A DNA stretch of 64,000 nucleotides, taken from assembly GCF_025961475.1 (NCBI RefSeq), contig NZ_JAOQNS010000008.1, positions 175,901 to 239,900 on the forward strand, written 5' to 3'. A program made the position numbers and the translations under genes. The notes under the pieces are model-generated. The model ran no database searches. It had not been told where the DNA came from and saw nothing but the letters and a program-made list of their open reading frames with translations. This document shows positions 40,106 through 49,046 of the stretch, one piece after another. How positions within the stretch are numbered: the first letter of the stretch is position 1; each line of letters starts with the position of its first letter. The stretch comes from Rhodobium gokarnense. GTDB lineage: Bacteria; Pseudomonadota; Alphaproteobacteria; Rhizobiales; Rhodobiaceae.

Positions 40106-41188
40106 GTGACCAAAGGATCGAGCCTCAGGCGGGGCGGCCTCTTTGCATGCGCCCTTGCCGGTCTGTTTCTGCTTCCGGGGACGGTTCTTGCCGAGGCGCC
40201 GCCGGGCGGCTGGCAAAGCACCCACAATGTCGACCACCCGCTGGTCGGCCGCATCTGGTCGCTGCGGGAAAACCGGGAGGTGAGCGCGAAGGAGCTGGTC
40301 GACAGCCTTGCCGGGGCCAATTCCGTTCTCCTCGGCGAGATCCACGACAATCCCGACCACCACACCCTGCAGGCCTGGGCGATCGGCCAGCTCCTTGAGC
40401 GCGGCGGCCGGCCGGCCGTGGTGTTCGAGATGGTGCCCCAGGACCTTGCCGGCACGCTCGCCGCGTTCCTCAAGCGCTCGCGGCGCGATCCGGCCGATCT
40501 CGGCAAGGTGCTGGAATGGAACGAGCGCGGCTGGCCCGACTGGACAATCTACCAGCCGATCGCCGAGGTGGCGCTCAAGGCCAACCTGCCGATCAAGGCC
40601 GGCGACGTCGCCCGCGACCTGCAGCGCCAGGTCGGCCGCAAGGGCATCAAGGCCGTCGCGCCGGGCGACCGGGAACGGCTGATGATGGACCGCCCGCTCG
40701 ACCCGGTGGCGGAGGACGGGCTGCTGGAAACCCTCCATGCCGGCCATTGCGGCATGATGCCCAAGGAGGCGCTGAGGCCGATGCTCGGCGTCCAGCGCCT
40801 GCGCGATGCGGTGATGGCCGACACGGTGCTCCTGGAATCGGCGGAAAAGCTAGGCTCGGTCCTGATCGCCGGCGCCGGCCATGTGCGCCGCGACTGGGCG
40901 GTGCCGTGGTACCTCACCCAAAGGGCGCCGAAGCTGCGCGTCAGGAGCCTCGCCTTTATCGAGGCGATGGCCGACAAGCCCGCCGTCACCGATTATCTGG
41001 ACGCCGAAAGCGACGGGGTCGGGACCGACCGGCCGATCTACGATTTCGTCTGGTTCACGCCCCGGGCGACCCTCATCGACCATTGCGCCGAGCTCCGCGA
41101 GCGCTTCCGCAAGCGCCGGGAGGAGCGCCAGGCCGAGGAGAAGGCGCCGGAAAAGGGCGACGCCGTAGTTGAAGACACGGAACAATAA
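40106..41188 (+). CDS. ChaN-like exported protein
   Basis: ChaN-family proteins (TraB/TIKI-like fold) bind heme or cleave peptides at the cell surface; the function here is unproved. The 360-residue product has a signal peptide (GGLFACALAGLFLLPGTVLA) with no clear lipobox, so it may be soluble in the periplasm rather than a lipoprotein. Core motifs are VLLGEIHDNPDHHTLQ (Glu and His residues typical of the fold), PAVVFEMVP and IAGAGHVRRDWAVP. The last 40 residues are charged and repetitive. The GTG at 40106 has AAAGGA 5 bases upstream. It follows ggt on the same strand. Confidence 0.88.
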   Translation: MTKGSSLRRGGLFACALAGLFLLPGTVLAEAPPGGWQSTHNVDHPLVGRIWSLRENREVSAKELVDSLAGANSVLLGEIHDNPDHHTLQAWAIGQLLERGGRPAVVFEMVPQDLAGTLAAFLKRSRRDPADLGKVLEWNERGWPDWTIYQPIAEVALKANLPIKAGDVARDLQRQVGRKGIKAVAPGDRERLMMDRPLDPVAEDGLLETLHAGHCGMMPKEALRPMLGVQRLRDAVMADTVLLESAEKLGSVLIAGAGHVRRDWAVPWYLTQRAPKLRVRSLAFIEAMADKPAVTDYLDAESDGVGTDRPIYDFVWFTPRATLIDHCAELRERFRKRREERQAEEKAPEKGDAVVEDTEQ

Positions 41189-41330
41189 CCCGTTACCGGG
41201 CGTTTCAACGCCGGCGGATCCAGAAACCCGTACAGTTGACGCGAAAACGCCGCCATTCGGCTGCAGGCTGTGCGTTGCCGTCCCGAAGGGCGGTTATGGA
41301 TTTCGCGAATTCGGACGAGAGGACTTTCCA

Positions 41331-41777
41331 ATGACCACCTTTTTTGGGCTGCGCACCATTGTTGCCGCGCTCATGATGACGATCGCCGCCGGCGCCTTCT
41401 TGCCCGACCAGGCGAAGGCCCAGGACGCCACCATCTCGCTGCGCGTCGGCAAGGTCGGCTTCATCGTCGGCGCTTCCGGCGGCAATGGCACGCTCGCCTA
41501 TCGCGGCCAGCATTATCCGCTCAGCGTTGCCGGCATGAGCGTCGGCCTGACCATCGGTGCCGCCGAGGCCGACCTCGTCGGTGACGTCTACAATCTGCGC
41601 CGCGCCAGCGACATCGAGGGCATCTATACGGCGATTGAAAGCTCGGTCACCGCCGGCGGCGGCCAGGGCGAAATGCGCCTGAAGAACTCCAAGGGCGTGG
41701 AGATCTTCCTGCACGGCAAGCAGGCCGGCATCGAGGCCTCGCTCGCCACGTCGGGCATGCAGATCTCGCTGCGTTAA
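41331..41777 (+). CDS. small secreted protein, function unknown
   Basis: Not assigned to a named family. The 148-residue product has a signal peptide (IVAALMMTIAAGAFLPDQAKA, cleavage near residue 30). The mature part is small-residue rich: GFIVGASGGNGTLAYRG, AGMSVGLTIGA, DVYNLRRASDIEGIYTA and a C-terminal GVEIFLHGKQAG, suggesting a beta-rich fold. Similar GGxGTL and GxYTA patterns occur in small exported alphaproteobacterial proteins, but I cannot name the family with confidence. The ATG at 41331 follows GAGAGGAC. A strong terminator ends the transcript. Confidence 0.75.
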   Translation: MTTFFGLRTIVAALMMTIAAGAFLPDQAKAQDATISLRVGKVGFIVGASGGNGTLAYRGQHYPLSVAGMSVGLTIGAAEADLVGDVYNLRRASDIEGIYTAIESSVTAGGGQGEMRLKNSKGVEIFLHGKQAGIEASLATSGMQISLR

Positions 41778-41828
41778 AGCGGCAGAGGCGACCGGCGGCA
41801 TCGCCGGTCAACGGAACGGACAGGAATG

Positions 41829-41857
41829 GCGGGCCGCCTCGTGCGGCCCGCTTTTTT
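41829..41857 (+). terminator. rho-independent terminator
   Basis: GCGGGCCGC (41829-41837) pairs with GCGGCCCGC (41843-41851), followed by TTTTTT. It lies between the convergent ends of the small secreted-protein gene and the DsrC-like gene. Confidence 0.92.
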
Positions 41858-41864
41858 GCGGGGA

Positions 41865-42203
41865 TCAGTAGCCGCCCTTGCGCCGGCTCTCCGGCAATCC
41901 GGCGATGCGGCCGCCCTGCTTGGAGGGATCGAGCGGGAAGAGATCGTAGAGATCCTTCTGGCCGACCTTCGCCCCCCACTTGTCGGACATCGCCTTGACG
42001 ATGGCGCGGGTGTTCGGCTGGGTCTGGTTGTTGGTGAAATATTCGTCGCGCAGATAGTCGATGACGTCCCAGTGCCGGTCGGACAGCGTGATGTTCTCCG
42101 CCTCGGCCATGTGGACGGCGAGGTCCTTCGACCAGTCGTCCTGGTTTTCCAGGTACCCGCCGGCATTGGTTGCGATCTCGGTTCCGTTGAAGGTCAAGGA
42201 CAT
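41865..42203 (-). CDS. DsrC/TusE family protein lacking both redox cysteines
   Basis: DsrC/TusE proteins carry sulfur on C-terminal cysteines in dissimilatory sulfur metabolism or tRNA thiolation. The 112-residue product has the family body: GYLENQDDWSKDLA, RHWDVIDYLRDEYF, TRAIVKAM and LFPLDPSKQGGRIAGLP. Where DsrC and TusE have a Cys before the IAGLP turn there is Gly-Gly-Arg, and the penultimate Cys is absent (ends RKGGY). It contains no cysteine at all, so it cannot be a sulfur carrier. A regulatory or binding role is more likely. Divergent from luxR across a 300-base AT-rich region. Confidence 0.88.
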   Translation of the reverse strand: MSLTFNGTEIATNAGGYLENQDDWSKDLAVHMAEAENITLSDRHWDVIDYLRDEYFTNNQTQPNTRAIVKAMSDKWGAKVGQKDLYDLFPLDPSKQGGRIAGLPESRRKGGY

Positions 42204-42504
42204 AGGTCGTTTTCTCCCCAGAAAGGACGGTCCGGAAAGCCCGTCCGGCAGCGTTCCATGCCGCCGGCGCGCGTCGCCGTCGCAAATACATATTCATATT
42301 ATAATATTCGAAAGCACGGCGAAAAGAGCAAAAAGCGCGGCCGGGGCGACGCTTTCCCGGAAAATAATTTCCCGAGAGCTTATACAGTAGATTCCGATTT
42401 TAAATCAGGCACCTGGAAGCATCGGATCGGTATTTCCACGAAGGATTTAACCGCTCGTTAACGCGGCGGGCGCATTGTAGGCGCCTGATAATCCGAATCC
42501 AGCC
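42204..42504. promoter_or_regulatory. divergent promoter region between DsrC-like gene and luxR
   Basis: 301 bases, clearly more AT-rich than the surroundings around 42280-42320 (CATATTCATATTATAATATT), with TATAAT-like boxes readable on both strands. Further on it holds the near-palindrome CCGATTTTAAATCAGG (42394-42409), a possible regulator site, and the CtrA-type box at 42447-42462. No gene. Confidence 0.6.
42447..42462 (+). promoter_or_regulatory. CtrA-type box upstream of luxR
   Basis: TTAACCGCTCGTTAAC fits the CtrA consensus TTAA-N7-TTAAC exactly. It ends 42 bases before the luxR start, about where a CtrA-activated -35 region would lie. Confidence 0.65.
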
Positions 42505-43239
42505 ATGCAAAAAACGATGACCGAACTAGACCTTGCCATGAGTTTCGTCGAGGACGTCAAGAAGAAGACGTCGATCGACGATGTGCGCGATCAGTTCGCC
42601 AGGACCATCACCGCCTTCGGTTTCAAGTCCTATCTGATCGCCGGCGTGCCCCTGCCCGGCGAACGGCTCGACGATTATCATATGGCCTCCGGCCTGCCGC
42701 TGTCGTGGTTCGAGCGCTACATGCAGGAGAACTATGTCGGCGAGGATCCGGTCGTCAAAAGGCTGCGTTCCAGCGCCCAGCCCTTCGTCTGGCGCGATAC
42801 GCTGAACGACCGCACCACCAACGAGCTCGGCACCAAGATCATGAACGAGGCCCATGAACACGGCCTCGGCGACGGCTTCTGCGTGCCGATCCACGGCGCC
42901 GACGGCTTCCAGGCCGGCGTCTCCCTAGGCGCCCCGGACGTCGATCTTTCCGAGCGTCACCGCGGCGCGCTGCATCTCATCTCCATCTACGTCCACAACC
43001 AGATTCGCGAGCTCCTGATGCGCGACCGCGTCGAGCTGCCGTCGGTGCGCCTGACGCCGCGTGAGCTGGAATGCCTGAAGTGGACGTCGGCCGGCAAGAC
43101 GAGCTGGGAAATTTCCAAGATCCTCAACATCTCCCAGCACACGGTGGACTGGTATCTCGGCTCCCTCGGGCGCAAGCTCGGTGCCGTCAACCGAACCCAG
43201 GCCGTCGCCGAGGGCTTCCGCCGCGGCTTCCTGCACTAG
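42505..43239 (+). CDS. LuxR-family quorum-sensing regulator
   Basis: Acyl-homoserine-lactone-responsive transcription factor. The 244-residue product has an autoinducer-binding domain (about residues 15-165) that keeps the six usual pocket residues: W68, Y72, D81, P82, W96 and a Gly near 122 (in WFERY, EDPVV, FVW and GLGDGF). A LuxR HTH follows (about 180-240; LTPRELECLKW, SWEISKILNISQHTVDWY). The ATG at 42505 has only a weak ribosome-binding site; an ATG at 42517 is the alternative. The luxI-type synthase is next downstream, so this is probably its cognate receptor. Confidence 0.94.
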   Translation: MQKTMTELDLAMSFVEDVKKKTSIDDVRDQFARTITAFGFKSYLIAGVPLPGERLDDYHMASGLPLSWFERYMQENYVGEDPVVKRLRSSAQPFVWRDTLNDRTTNELGTKIMNEAHEHGLGDGFCVPIHGADGFQAGVSLGAPDVDLSERHRGALHLISIYVHNQIRELLMRDRVELPSVRLTPRELECLKWTSAGKTSWEISKILNISQHTVDWYLGSLGRKLGAVNRTQAVAEGFRRGFLH

Positions 43240-43441
43240 GCCCCGGCGGGGCCGTCCGCTTCGCCCGATTTCCGCCCAAATCTAAGGGCTGGGGCAGGCC
43301 GGCAAAACGCCTTTCGGCCCCGGCCGATCCGCCAGAAATCCCCGGACAACCTGGACCTGCAGGGCGCCGAAAGCGGCCTTCCCTGTAGTTTTGCCAATAC
43401 GAAAAATTAGGGGCTTGTTAACCTTAACGCGTCGGTCATAG

Positions 43442-43457
43442 TTAACGCCACCTTAAC
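43442..43457 (+). promoter_or_regulatory. CtrA-type box directly upstream of luxI
   Basis: TTAACGCCACCTTAAC matches TTAA-N7-TTAAC exactly. A further GTTAA-CC-TTAAC inverted repeat sits 14 bases earlier (43417-43428). The box ends 12 bases before the luxI ATG, overlapping the place where a leader would start, which suits repression or a very short leader. Confidence 0.6.
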
Positions 43458-43469
43458 GGGGGCGTACAT

Positions 43470-44114
43470 ATGGCATGCGTAATCGAGGGTCATAAGGCCC
43501 ATCTCTACCGCGACGAGTTGGAAAAAATTTACCGGCTCCGGCACCAGGTATTCGTCGAAGAGCGGGGCTGGAAAGACCTCTGGAAGCCGGACGGCCGCGA
43601 GATCGATCAGTTCGATACGGAAAGCGCGGTGCATATCGCAGCGTTCCGCAACGGCGAGGCGGCCGGCTGTGCCCGCCTGCTTCCGACCGTCGGCCCGCAC
43701 CTCCTCACCGACGTCTATCCCTGGCTCTGCGAGAGGGGACCGATCCCCCGCGGACCGCACATCATCGAGTGGGGCCGCCACTGCGTCGCCAAGGCCTGGC
43801 GCGACGGCGGCCAGCCGAGCCGCGTCGGCGCGGAGCTGATCCTCGGCGTGCTGGAATACTGCCTGCCGCGGGGCATCACCGAATGCACCGGCGAGAGCGA
43901 TCCGGTCTGGATCTCCGGCTTCCTGCAGCTCGGCTTCGACGTCGATCCGCTCGGCCTGCCGGAGGTCATCGATGACGGCCCGGTGGTCGCGGTGAAGATG
44001 ACGTTCAGCGACAAGACCCTGGAGACGACCCGCAGCGTCGTCGGTATCCCGCACAGCGTGCTGGAGCCGGATCGCGAGGAAATGCCCGTCGGCGAGCTGC
44101 GCCTGCAGCACTGA
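43470..44114 (+). CDS. acyl-homoserine-lactone synthase, LuxI family
   Basis: Makes N-acyl-homoserine lactone from S-adenosylmethionine and an acyl carrier. The 214-residue product keeps the invariant LuxI residues at canonical numbering: R24, F28, W34 (LRHQVFVEERGW), D46, D49 (EIDQFD), R69 (GCARLLPT), E100 and R103 (IIEWGRH). The acyl chain cannot be predicted. The ATG at 43470 has GGGGG 7 bases upstream. It lies 230 bases after the luxR-type gene on the same strand, with its own promoter region, and is followed by a terminator. Confidence 0.95.
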   Translation: MACVIEGHKAHLYRDELEKIYRLRHQVFVEERGWKDLWKPDGREIDQFDTESAVHIAAFRNGEAAGCARLLPTVGPHLLTDVYPWLCERGPIPRGPHIIEWGRHCVAKAWRDGGQPSRVGAELILGVLEYCLPRGITECTGESDPVWISGFLQLGFDVDPLGLPEVIDDGPVVAVKMTFSDKTLETTRSVVGIPHSVLEPDREEMPVGELRLQH

Positions 44115-44135
44115 CCGCTTCAGCGCTGACAACAA

Positions 44136-44166
44136 AAAACGGCGTGGACCCGCTCCGCGCCGTTTT
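44136..44166 (+). terminator. rho-independent terminator after luxI
   Basis: AACGGCG (44138-44144) pairs with CGCCGTT (44158-44164), flanked by AAAAA before and TTTT after, so it could work in both directions. It begins 23 bases after the luxI stop. Confidence 0.85.
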
Positions 44167-44347
44167 GCGTTGCAGCATTGGCTGGCCGGGATGCCGCCGT
44201 CGCTCTTTTCATCACAGCGGCCTGCGTGTACGAATCGGGTACGAAGTTTTCGGGATGGCCCGCGCCGAGACGACGTCTCCTCCCTGTCGTCGCCGCCGGC
44301 CGTTTGCCCCGCGCCTGCCACGGCCGGGAGAAAGAGGATATTGCCGA

Positions 44348-47300
44348 ATGCCGATCCAGAAGCTGCTCGTCGCCAACCGGTCCGAAATTGCGATCCGCGT
44401 CTTTCGCGCCGCCAATGAGCTGGGGCTGAAGACGGTCGCCGTCTATGCCGACGAGGACAAGCTGGCGCTGCACCGGTTCAAGGCCGACGAGGCCTATCGC
44501 ATCGGCCAGGGCATGGGCCCCATCGAGGCCTATCTGTCGATCCCGGAAGTGATCCGCGTCGCCAAGGAATCCGGCGCCGATGCCATCCATCCGGGCTACG
44601 GCTTTCTCTCCGAGAGCCCCGACTTCGCCGAGGCCTGCGCTGAGGCCAACATCGTCTTCGTCGGCCCGACGCCGGAAACCATGCGCCGGCTCGGCGACAA
44701 AATCGCCGCCCGCAACCTGGCGATCAAGGCCGGCGTCCCGGTGATGCCGGCGAGCGAGCCGCTGTCCGACGACATTTCCGAGGCGAAACGGGTCGCCGAA
44801 GAGATCGGCTATCCGCTGATGCTGAAGGCCTCCTGGGGCGGCGGCGGCCGCGGCATGCGGGTGATCCGCAACGAGGACGACCTCGCCAGGGAGACCATTG
44901 CCGCCAAGCGCGAGGCCAAGGCCGCCTTCGGCCGCGACGAGGTTTATCTGGAAAAGCTGGTGGAGCGAGCGCGCCATGTCGAGGTGCAGCTCCTCGGCGA
45001 CAGCCACGGCAACATCGTCCACCTCAACGAGCGCGACTGCACCGTGCAGCGGCGCCACCAGAAAGTCGTCGAGCGCGCGCCGGCGCCCTATCTCGACGCC
45101 GCCCGCCGTGCCGAACTGACCGGCTACGCGCTCGCCATCGGCCGCGAGGCCGGCTATGTCGGCGCCGGCACGGTCGAGTTCCTGATGGACGCCGATACCG
45201 GCGCCTTCTACTTCATCGAGGTCAATCCGCGGGTCCAGGTCGAGCACACGGTGACCGAAGAGGTCACCGGCATCGACATCGTCAAGGCGCAGCTCAAGAT
45301 CGCCGACGGTGCGGTGATCGGAACGCCCGATTCCGGCGTCCCGGCACAAGCCGACATCGACCTGCACGGCCACGCCCTGCAATGCCGGATCACCACGGAG
45401 GATCCGGAGCAGAACTTCATTCCGGACTATGGCCGCATCACCGCCTATCGCGGTGCCACCGGCTTCGGCATCCGGCTCGACGGCGGCACCGCCTATTCCG
45501 GCGCCGTCATCACCCGCTTCTATGACCCGCTCCTGGAAAAGGTCACCGCCTGGGCGCCGACGGCCGAAGAGGCGACCGCCCGCATGCACCGCGCCTTGCG
45601 CGAGTTCCGCATCCGCGGCGTCGCCACCAACCTGACGTTCCTGGAAAACGTCATCTCCCATCCGCAATTCCAGAACGCGGACTACACCACCCGCTTCATC
45701 GACGAGACGCCGGCCCTGTTCTCCCAGGTCTCGCGCCGCGACCGGGCAACGAAGCTCCTCACCTACATCGCCGACGTCACCGTCAACGGCCATCCGGAGA
45801 CCCGCGACCGGCCGCTGCCGCCGGCCGAGGCGCGCCGGCCCGACATGCCGAAGCCGACCGGAACGCCGCCGGCCGGCACCAAGCAGCGCCTCGATGCCGA
45901 AGGGCCGGAGGCGTTTGCCAAATGGATGCGCGGCGAGGAGAAGGTGCTGGTCACCGACACCACTATGCGCGACGCCCACCAGTCGCTGCTCGCCACCCGC
46001 ATGCGCAGCCACGACATCACCGGCATCGCCGAGACCTACGCCCACGGCCTGCCTGAACTGCTGTCGCTGGAATGCTGGGGCGGGGCGACCTTCGACGTCG
46101 CCATGCGGTTCCTGACCGAGGACCCCTGGGAGCGGCTTTCAGCCCTGCGCGAGCGGGTGCCGAACCTCCTCCTGCAGATGCTCCTGCGTGGCTCCAACGG
46201 TGTCGGCTACACCAACTATCCGGACAATGTGGTGCGCCATTTCGTCGACCGCGCGGCAAAGTCCGGCGTCGACCTCTTCCGCGTCTTCGACTGCCTCAAC
46301 TGGGTGGAGAACATGCGCGTCTCCATGGATGCCGTCTGCGAGGCCGGCATGCTGTGTGAGGGCGCCATGTGCTACACCGGCGACATCCTCGATCCCGAGC
46401 GGGCCAAGTACGACCTCAAATACTATGTCGGCCTTGCCCGCGAGCTGGAGGATGCCGGCGCCCATATCATCGGCATCAAGGACATGGCCGGCCTCCTGAA
46501 GCCGGCGGCCGCCACCGTCCTCGTCAAGGCGCTGCGCGAGGCGACCGACCTGCCGATCCATTTCCACACCCACGACACCTCGGGCATTTCCGCGGCGACC
46601 GTCCTTGCCGCGGTCGATGCCGGCGTCGATGCGGTCGACGGGGCGATGGACGCGCTTTCCGGCATGACCTCCCAGCCCTGCCTCGGCTCCATCGTCGAGG
46701 CGCTGCGCGGCGGCCCGCGCGATCCCGGCCTCGATGCGGCCAAGATCCGCGAGATCTCGTTCTACTGGGAGGGCGTGCGCAAGCAGTACACGGCGTTCGA
46801 GCCGGACCTGCGCTCCGGTGCGTCCGAGGTCTATTTGCACGAAATGCCGGGCGGCCAGTTCACCAACCTGAAGGAACAGGCCCGCTCCCTCGGCCTTGAG
46901 CGCAAATGGCACGACGTCGCCCAGACCTATGCCGACGTCAACGACATGTTCGGCGACATCGTCAAGGTGACGCCGACGTCGAAGGTCGTCGGCGACATGG
47001 CGCTGATGATGGTCTCCCAGGACCTCACCGTCGACGACGTGATGGATCCGAAGCGCGACGTGGCGTTCCCGGAATCGGTCGTGCAGCTCATGCACGGCGA
47101 TCTCGGCCAGCCGACCGGCGGCTGGCCGCCGGCGCTGCAGAAGAAGGTGCTGAAGTCGACCGAGCCGGTGACGGTGCGCCCGGGCTCGCTCTTAAAGCCC
47201 GCCGACCTCGATGCCGTGCGCAAGGAGGCTGAGGAGGCGATCGGCCGTGAGCTCACCGACAACGAGCTCGCCTCCTACCTGATGTACCCCAAGGTCTTCA

Positions 47301-47797
47301 CCGAATTCGCCAAGGCCGAGGCGCTCTACGGCCCGGTGGCGGTGCTGCCGACGCCGGTCTATTTCTACGGCCTGCCGGCCGGCGAGGAGATCTTCGTCGA
47401 CCTGGAGCGCGGCAAGACGCTGGTGATCCGCTGCCAGGCGGTCGGCGACGTCGACGACGAGGGCCAGGTGCGGGTGTTCTTCGAGATGAACGGCCAGCCG
47501 CGCTACGTCAAGGTGCCGGACCGCGCCCATGGTGCGGGCGATGCCGCCGTGCGCCGCAAGGCCGAGCCCGGCAACGCCGACCATGTGGCGGCCCCGATGC
47601 CGGGCGTCGTCTCCACGGTCAACGTCAAGGCCGGCCAGGAGGTCAAGAGCGGCGACATGCTGCTCTCCATCGAGGCGATGAAGATGGAAACGGCGCTCCA
47701 CGCCGACCGCGACGGCACCGTCGCCGAGGTCGTCGTCCAGCCCGGCATGCAGATCGATGCCAAGGACCTGCTGGTGGTTTTCGAGGCTGCCGTATAA
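44348..47797 (+). CDS. pyc: pyruvate carboxylase
   Basis: Biotin enzyme carboxylating pyruvate to oxaloacetate, replenishing the TCA cycle. The single-chain 1149-residue protein has a biotin carboxylase domain (about residues 1-450; GYGFLSE, GGGGRGM, HVEVQLLGD, FIEVNPR), a carboxyltransferase barrel (about 530-800; TTMRDAHQSLLATR, HFHTHDTSG), a PYC_OADA domain, and a biotinyl domain with the biotin Lys in EAMKMET near residue 1109. The frame is open upstream to 44144, but the ATG at 44348 starts the conserved IQKLLVANRSEIA and follows AGAGGATA. Confidence 0.98.
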   Translation: MPIQKLLVANRSEIAIRVFRAANELGLKTVAVYADEDKLALHRFKADEAYRIGQGMGPIEAYLSIPEVIRVAKESGADAIHPGYGFLSESPDFAEACAEANIVFVGPTPETMRRLGDKIAARNLAIKAGVPVMPASEPLSDDISEAKRVAEEIGYPLMLKASWGGGGRGMRVIRNEDDLARETIAAKREAKAAFGRDEVYLEKLVERARHVEVQLLGDSHGNIVHLNERDCTVQRRHQKVVERAPAPYLDAARRAELTGYALAIGREAGYVGAGTVEFLMDADTGAFYFIEVNPRVQVEHTVTEEVTGIDIVKAQLKIADGAVIGTPDSGVPAQADIDLHGHALQCRITTEDPEQNFIPDYGRITAYRGATGFGIRLDGGTAYSGAVITRFYDPLLEKVTAWAPTAEEATARMHRALREFRIRGVATNLTFLENVISHPQFQNADYTTRFIDETPALFSQVSRRDRATKLLTYIADVTVNGHPETRDRPLPPAEARRPDMPKPTGTPPAGTKQRLDAEGPEAFAKWMRGEEKVLVTDTTMRDAHQSLLATRMRSHDITGIAETYAHGLPELLSLECWGGATFDVAMRFLTEDPWERLSALRERVPNLLLQMLLRGSNGVGYTNYPDNVVRHFVDRAAKSGVDLFRVFDCLNWVENMRVSMDAVCEAGMLCEGAMCYTGDILDPERAKYDLKYYVGLARELEDAGAHIIGIKDMAGLLKPAAATVLVKALREATDLPIHFHTHDTSGISAATVLAAVDAGVDAVDGAMDALSGMTSQPCLGSIVEALRGGPRDPGLDAAKIREISFYWEGVRKQYTAFEPDLRSGASEVYLHEMPGGQFTNLKEQARSLGLERKWHDVAQTYADVNDMFGDIVKVTPTSKVVGDMALMMVSQDLTVDDVMDPKRDVAFPESVVQLMHGDLGQPTGGWPPALQKKVLKSTEPVTVRPGSLLKPADLDAVRKEAEEAIGRELTDNELASYLMYPKVFTEFAKAEALYGPVAVLPTPVYFYGLPAGEEIFVDLERGKTLVIRCQAVGDVDDEGQVRVFFEMNGQPRYVKVPDRAHGAGDAAVRRKAEPGNADHVAAPMPGVVSTVNVKAGQEVKSGDMLLSIEAMKMETALHADRDGTVAEVVVQPGMQIDAKDLLVVFEAAV

Positions 47798-48146
47798 GGC
47801 TGAAGCGCTCTAGGCGGTCACATTTAGTTGAGCGGCGCGCGGACGGCACGGCATCGCGCGAGGCTTGACGGGCGTTTCACCCGCACCACCTTCACGGCAA
47901 GAAAGGGTCCGTCCGTTCCTTCGGTAAGCCCCCCGTCTCGCCGGGGACGGTTTCCCTTTCGGCGCTGGAATTCCCTCCCAGCGCCATGCGCCATCATCGC
48001 GCAGGCGCCCAGCCTCCCCCCGGGGCTGGGCGCTTTCGATTCCGCTCCCCTTTGCCAAGTGCGTTCGCGACGTGGTGCCTTTTGCCGGCCGATTGGGTAT
48101 CAAGGGAGGCACTTCCCGCCGATTCTCTTTCCGGACACGACGAGCC
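47798..48146. other. gene-free stretch between pyc and xthA
   Basis: About 350 bases, GC-rich, no supportable gene. The only structure seen is the hairpin at about 48004-48037. No promoter consensus was obvious. Confidence 0.6.
48004..48037 (+). terminator. possible terminator downstream of pyc
   Basis: GCGCCCAGCC pairs with GGCTGGGCGC around a C/G-rich loop, followed by TTTC. It is about 200 bases after the pyc stop and 110 before xthA. Confidence 0.55.
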
Positions 48147-48956
48147 ATGACCGACGCCCTCAAGGTTGCCACCTGGAACATCAACTCCGTGCGCCTGCGC
48201 GCGGGCCTGGTCGAACGGCTCCTGACGGAGGAGGCGCCGGACGTCGTCTGCCTGCAGGAGACCAAGTGCCCCGACGCCGCCTTTCCGGAAAAGGGGTTCC
48301 GCCAGCTCGGCTACGAGCACATCGCCATGAAGGGCCAGAAGGGCTATCACGGCGTCGCCGTCCTCTCAAAACGGCCGTTTACCGCCGTCGACACCCGTGA
48401 CTTCTGCGAAAAGGGCGATGCCCGCCACCTCGCCGTGACGCTCCCCTTTGCCGGCGCCGACGTCGTCATCCACAATTTCTATGTCCCCTCCGGCGGCGAC
48501 GAGCCGGACCCCGCGGTCAACGACAAGTTCGCCCACAAGCTCGACTTCCTCGCCGAGATGAAGGATTGGCTGAGGGGGGAGGAGACCGCCCGCCCGGCGA
48601 TCCTCGTCGGCGATCTCAATGTGGCGCCGCTCGAAGAGGACGTCTGGTCCCACAAGCAGCTCCTGAAGGTCGTCAGCCACACCCCGGTGGAGACCGACCT
48701 CCTGAAGGAGGTGCAGGCCGCCGGCGGCTGGGTCGACGTCATGCGCAAGACCGTGCCGGAGACGGAAAAGCTCTACACCTGGTGGAGCTACCGGGCGCGC
48801 GACTGGCAGACCTCCAATCGCGGCCGCCGGCTCGACCATGTCTGGGCGACGCCCGCCCTTGCCCCGGCCTACCGCGACATGCGGGTGGTGGCCGACGCCA
48901 GGGGCTGGGAAAAGCCGTCCGACCACGTACCGGTGATCGCCCGCTTCGAGGGGTAG
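48147..48956 (+). CDS. xthA: exodeoxyribonuclease III
   Basis: AP endonuclease/3' exonuclease of base-excision repair. The 269-residue EEP-fold protein has the family motifs in order: KVATWNINSVRLR, VCLQETKC (catalytic Glu), GYHGVAVLSK, LVGDLNVAPLEEDVW, RRLDHVWAT and the final PSDHVPVIARF with the catalytic Asp-His. The ATG at 48147 is the conserved start. It probably acts downstream of the Nth and AlkA glycosylases encoded in this window. Confidence 0.96.
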   Translation: MTDALKVATWNINSVRLRAGLVERLLTEEAPDVVCLQETKCPDAAFPEKGFRQLGYEHIAMKGQKGYHGVAVLSKRPFTAVDTRDFCEKGDARHLAVTLPFAGADVVIHNFYVPSGGDEPDPAVNDKFAHKLDFLAEMKDWLRGEETARPAILVGDLNVAPLEEDVWSHKQLLKVVSHTPVETDLLKEVQAAGGWVDVMRKTVPETEKLYTWWSYRARDWQTSNRGRRLDHVWATPALAPAYRDMRVVADARGWEKPSDHVPVIARFEG

Positions 48957-49014
48957 GCTCCGCTCCCGCAAGCGCCCGGATTCCCGCGCCGCGAGAATTT
49001 TTTCGAACGCCAAG

Positions 49015-49046
49015 AAAAAAGCCCGGACCGTGCGAAACGGTCCGGG
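49015..49046 (-). terminator. rho-independent terminator with no gene in front of it
   Basis: On the minus strand CCCGGACCGT (49046-49037) pairs with ACGGTCCGGG (49031-49022), followed by CTTTTTT. No protein gene on the minus strand ends here, and amtB upstream has its own terminator at 49490-49522. A separate short transcript is therefore implied. Confidence 0.85.

Noticed and set aside
42394..42409. CCGATTTTAAATCAGG considered as a lux box
   Set aside because: The dyad is imperfect and does not match the usual 18-20 base lux-box pattern, so it is only mentioned as a possible regulator site.
44120..46045. 641-codon open frame on the minus strand across pyc
   Set aside because: Antisense to the biotin carboxylase domain of pyruvate carboxylase; no recognisable motif.
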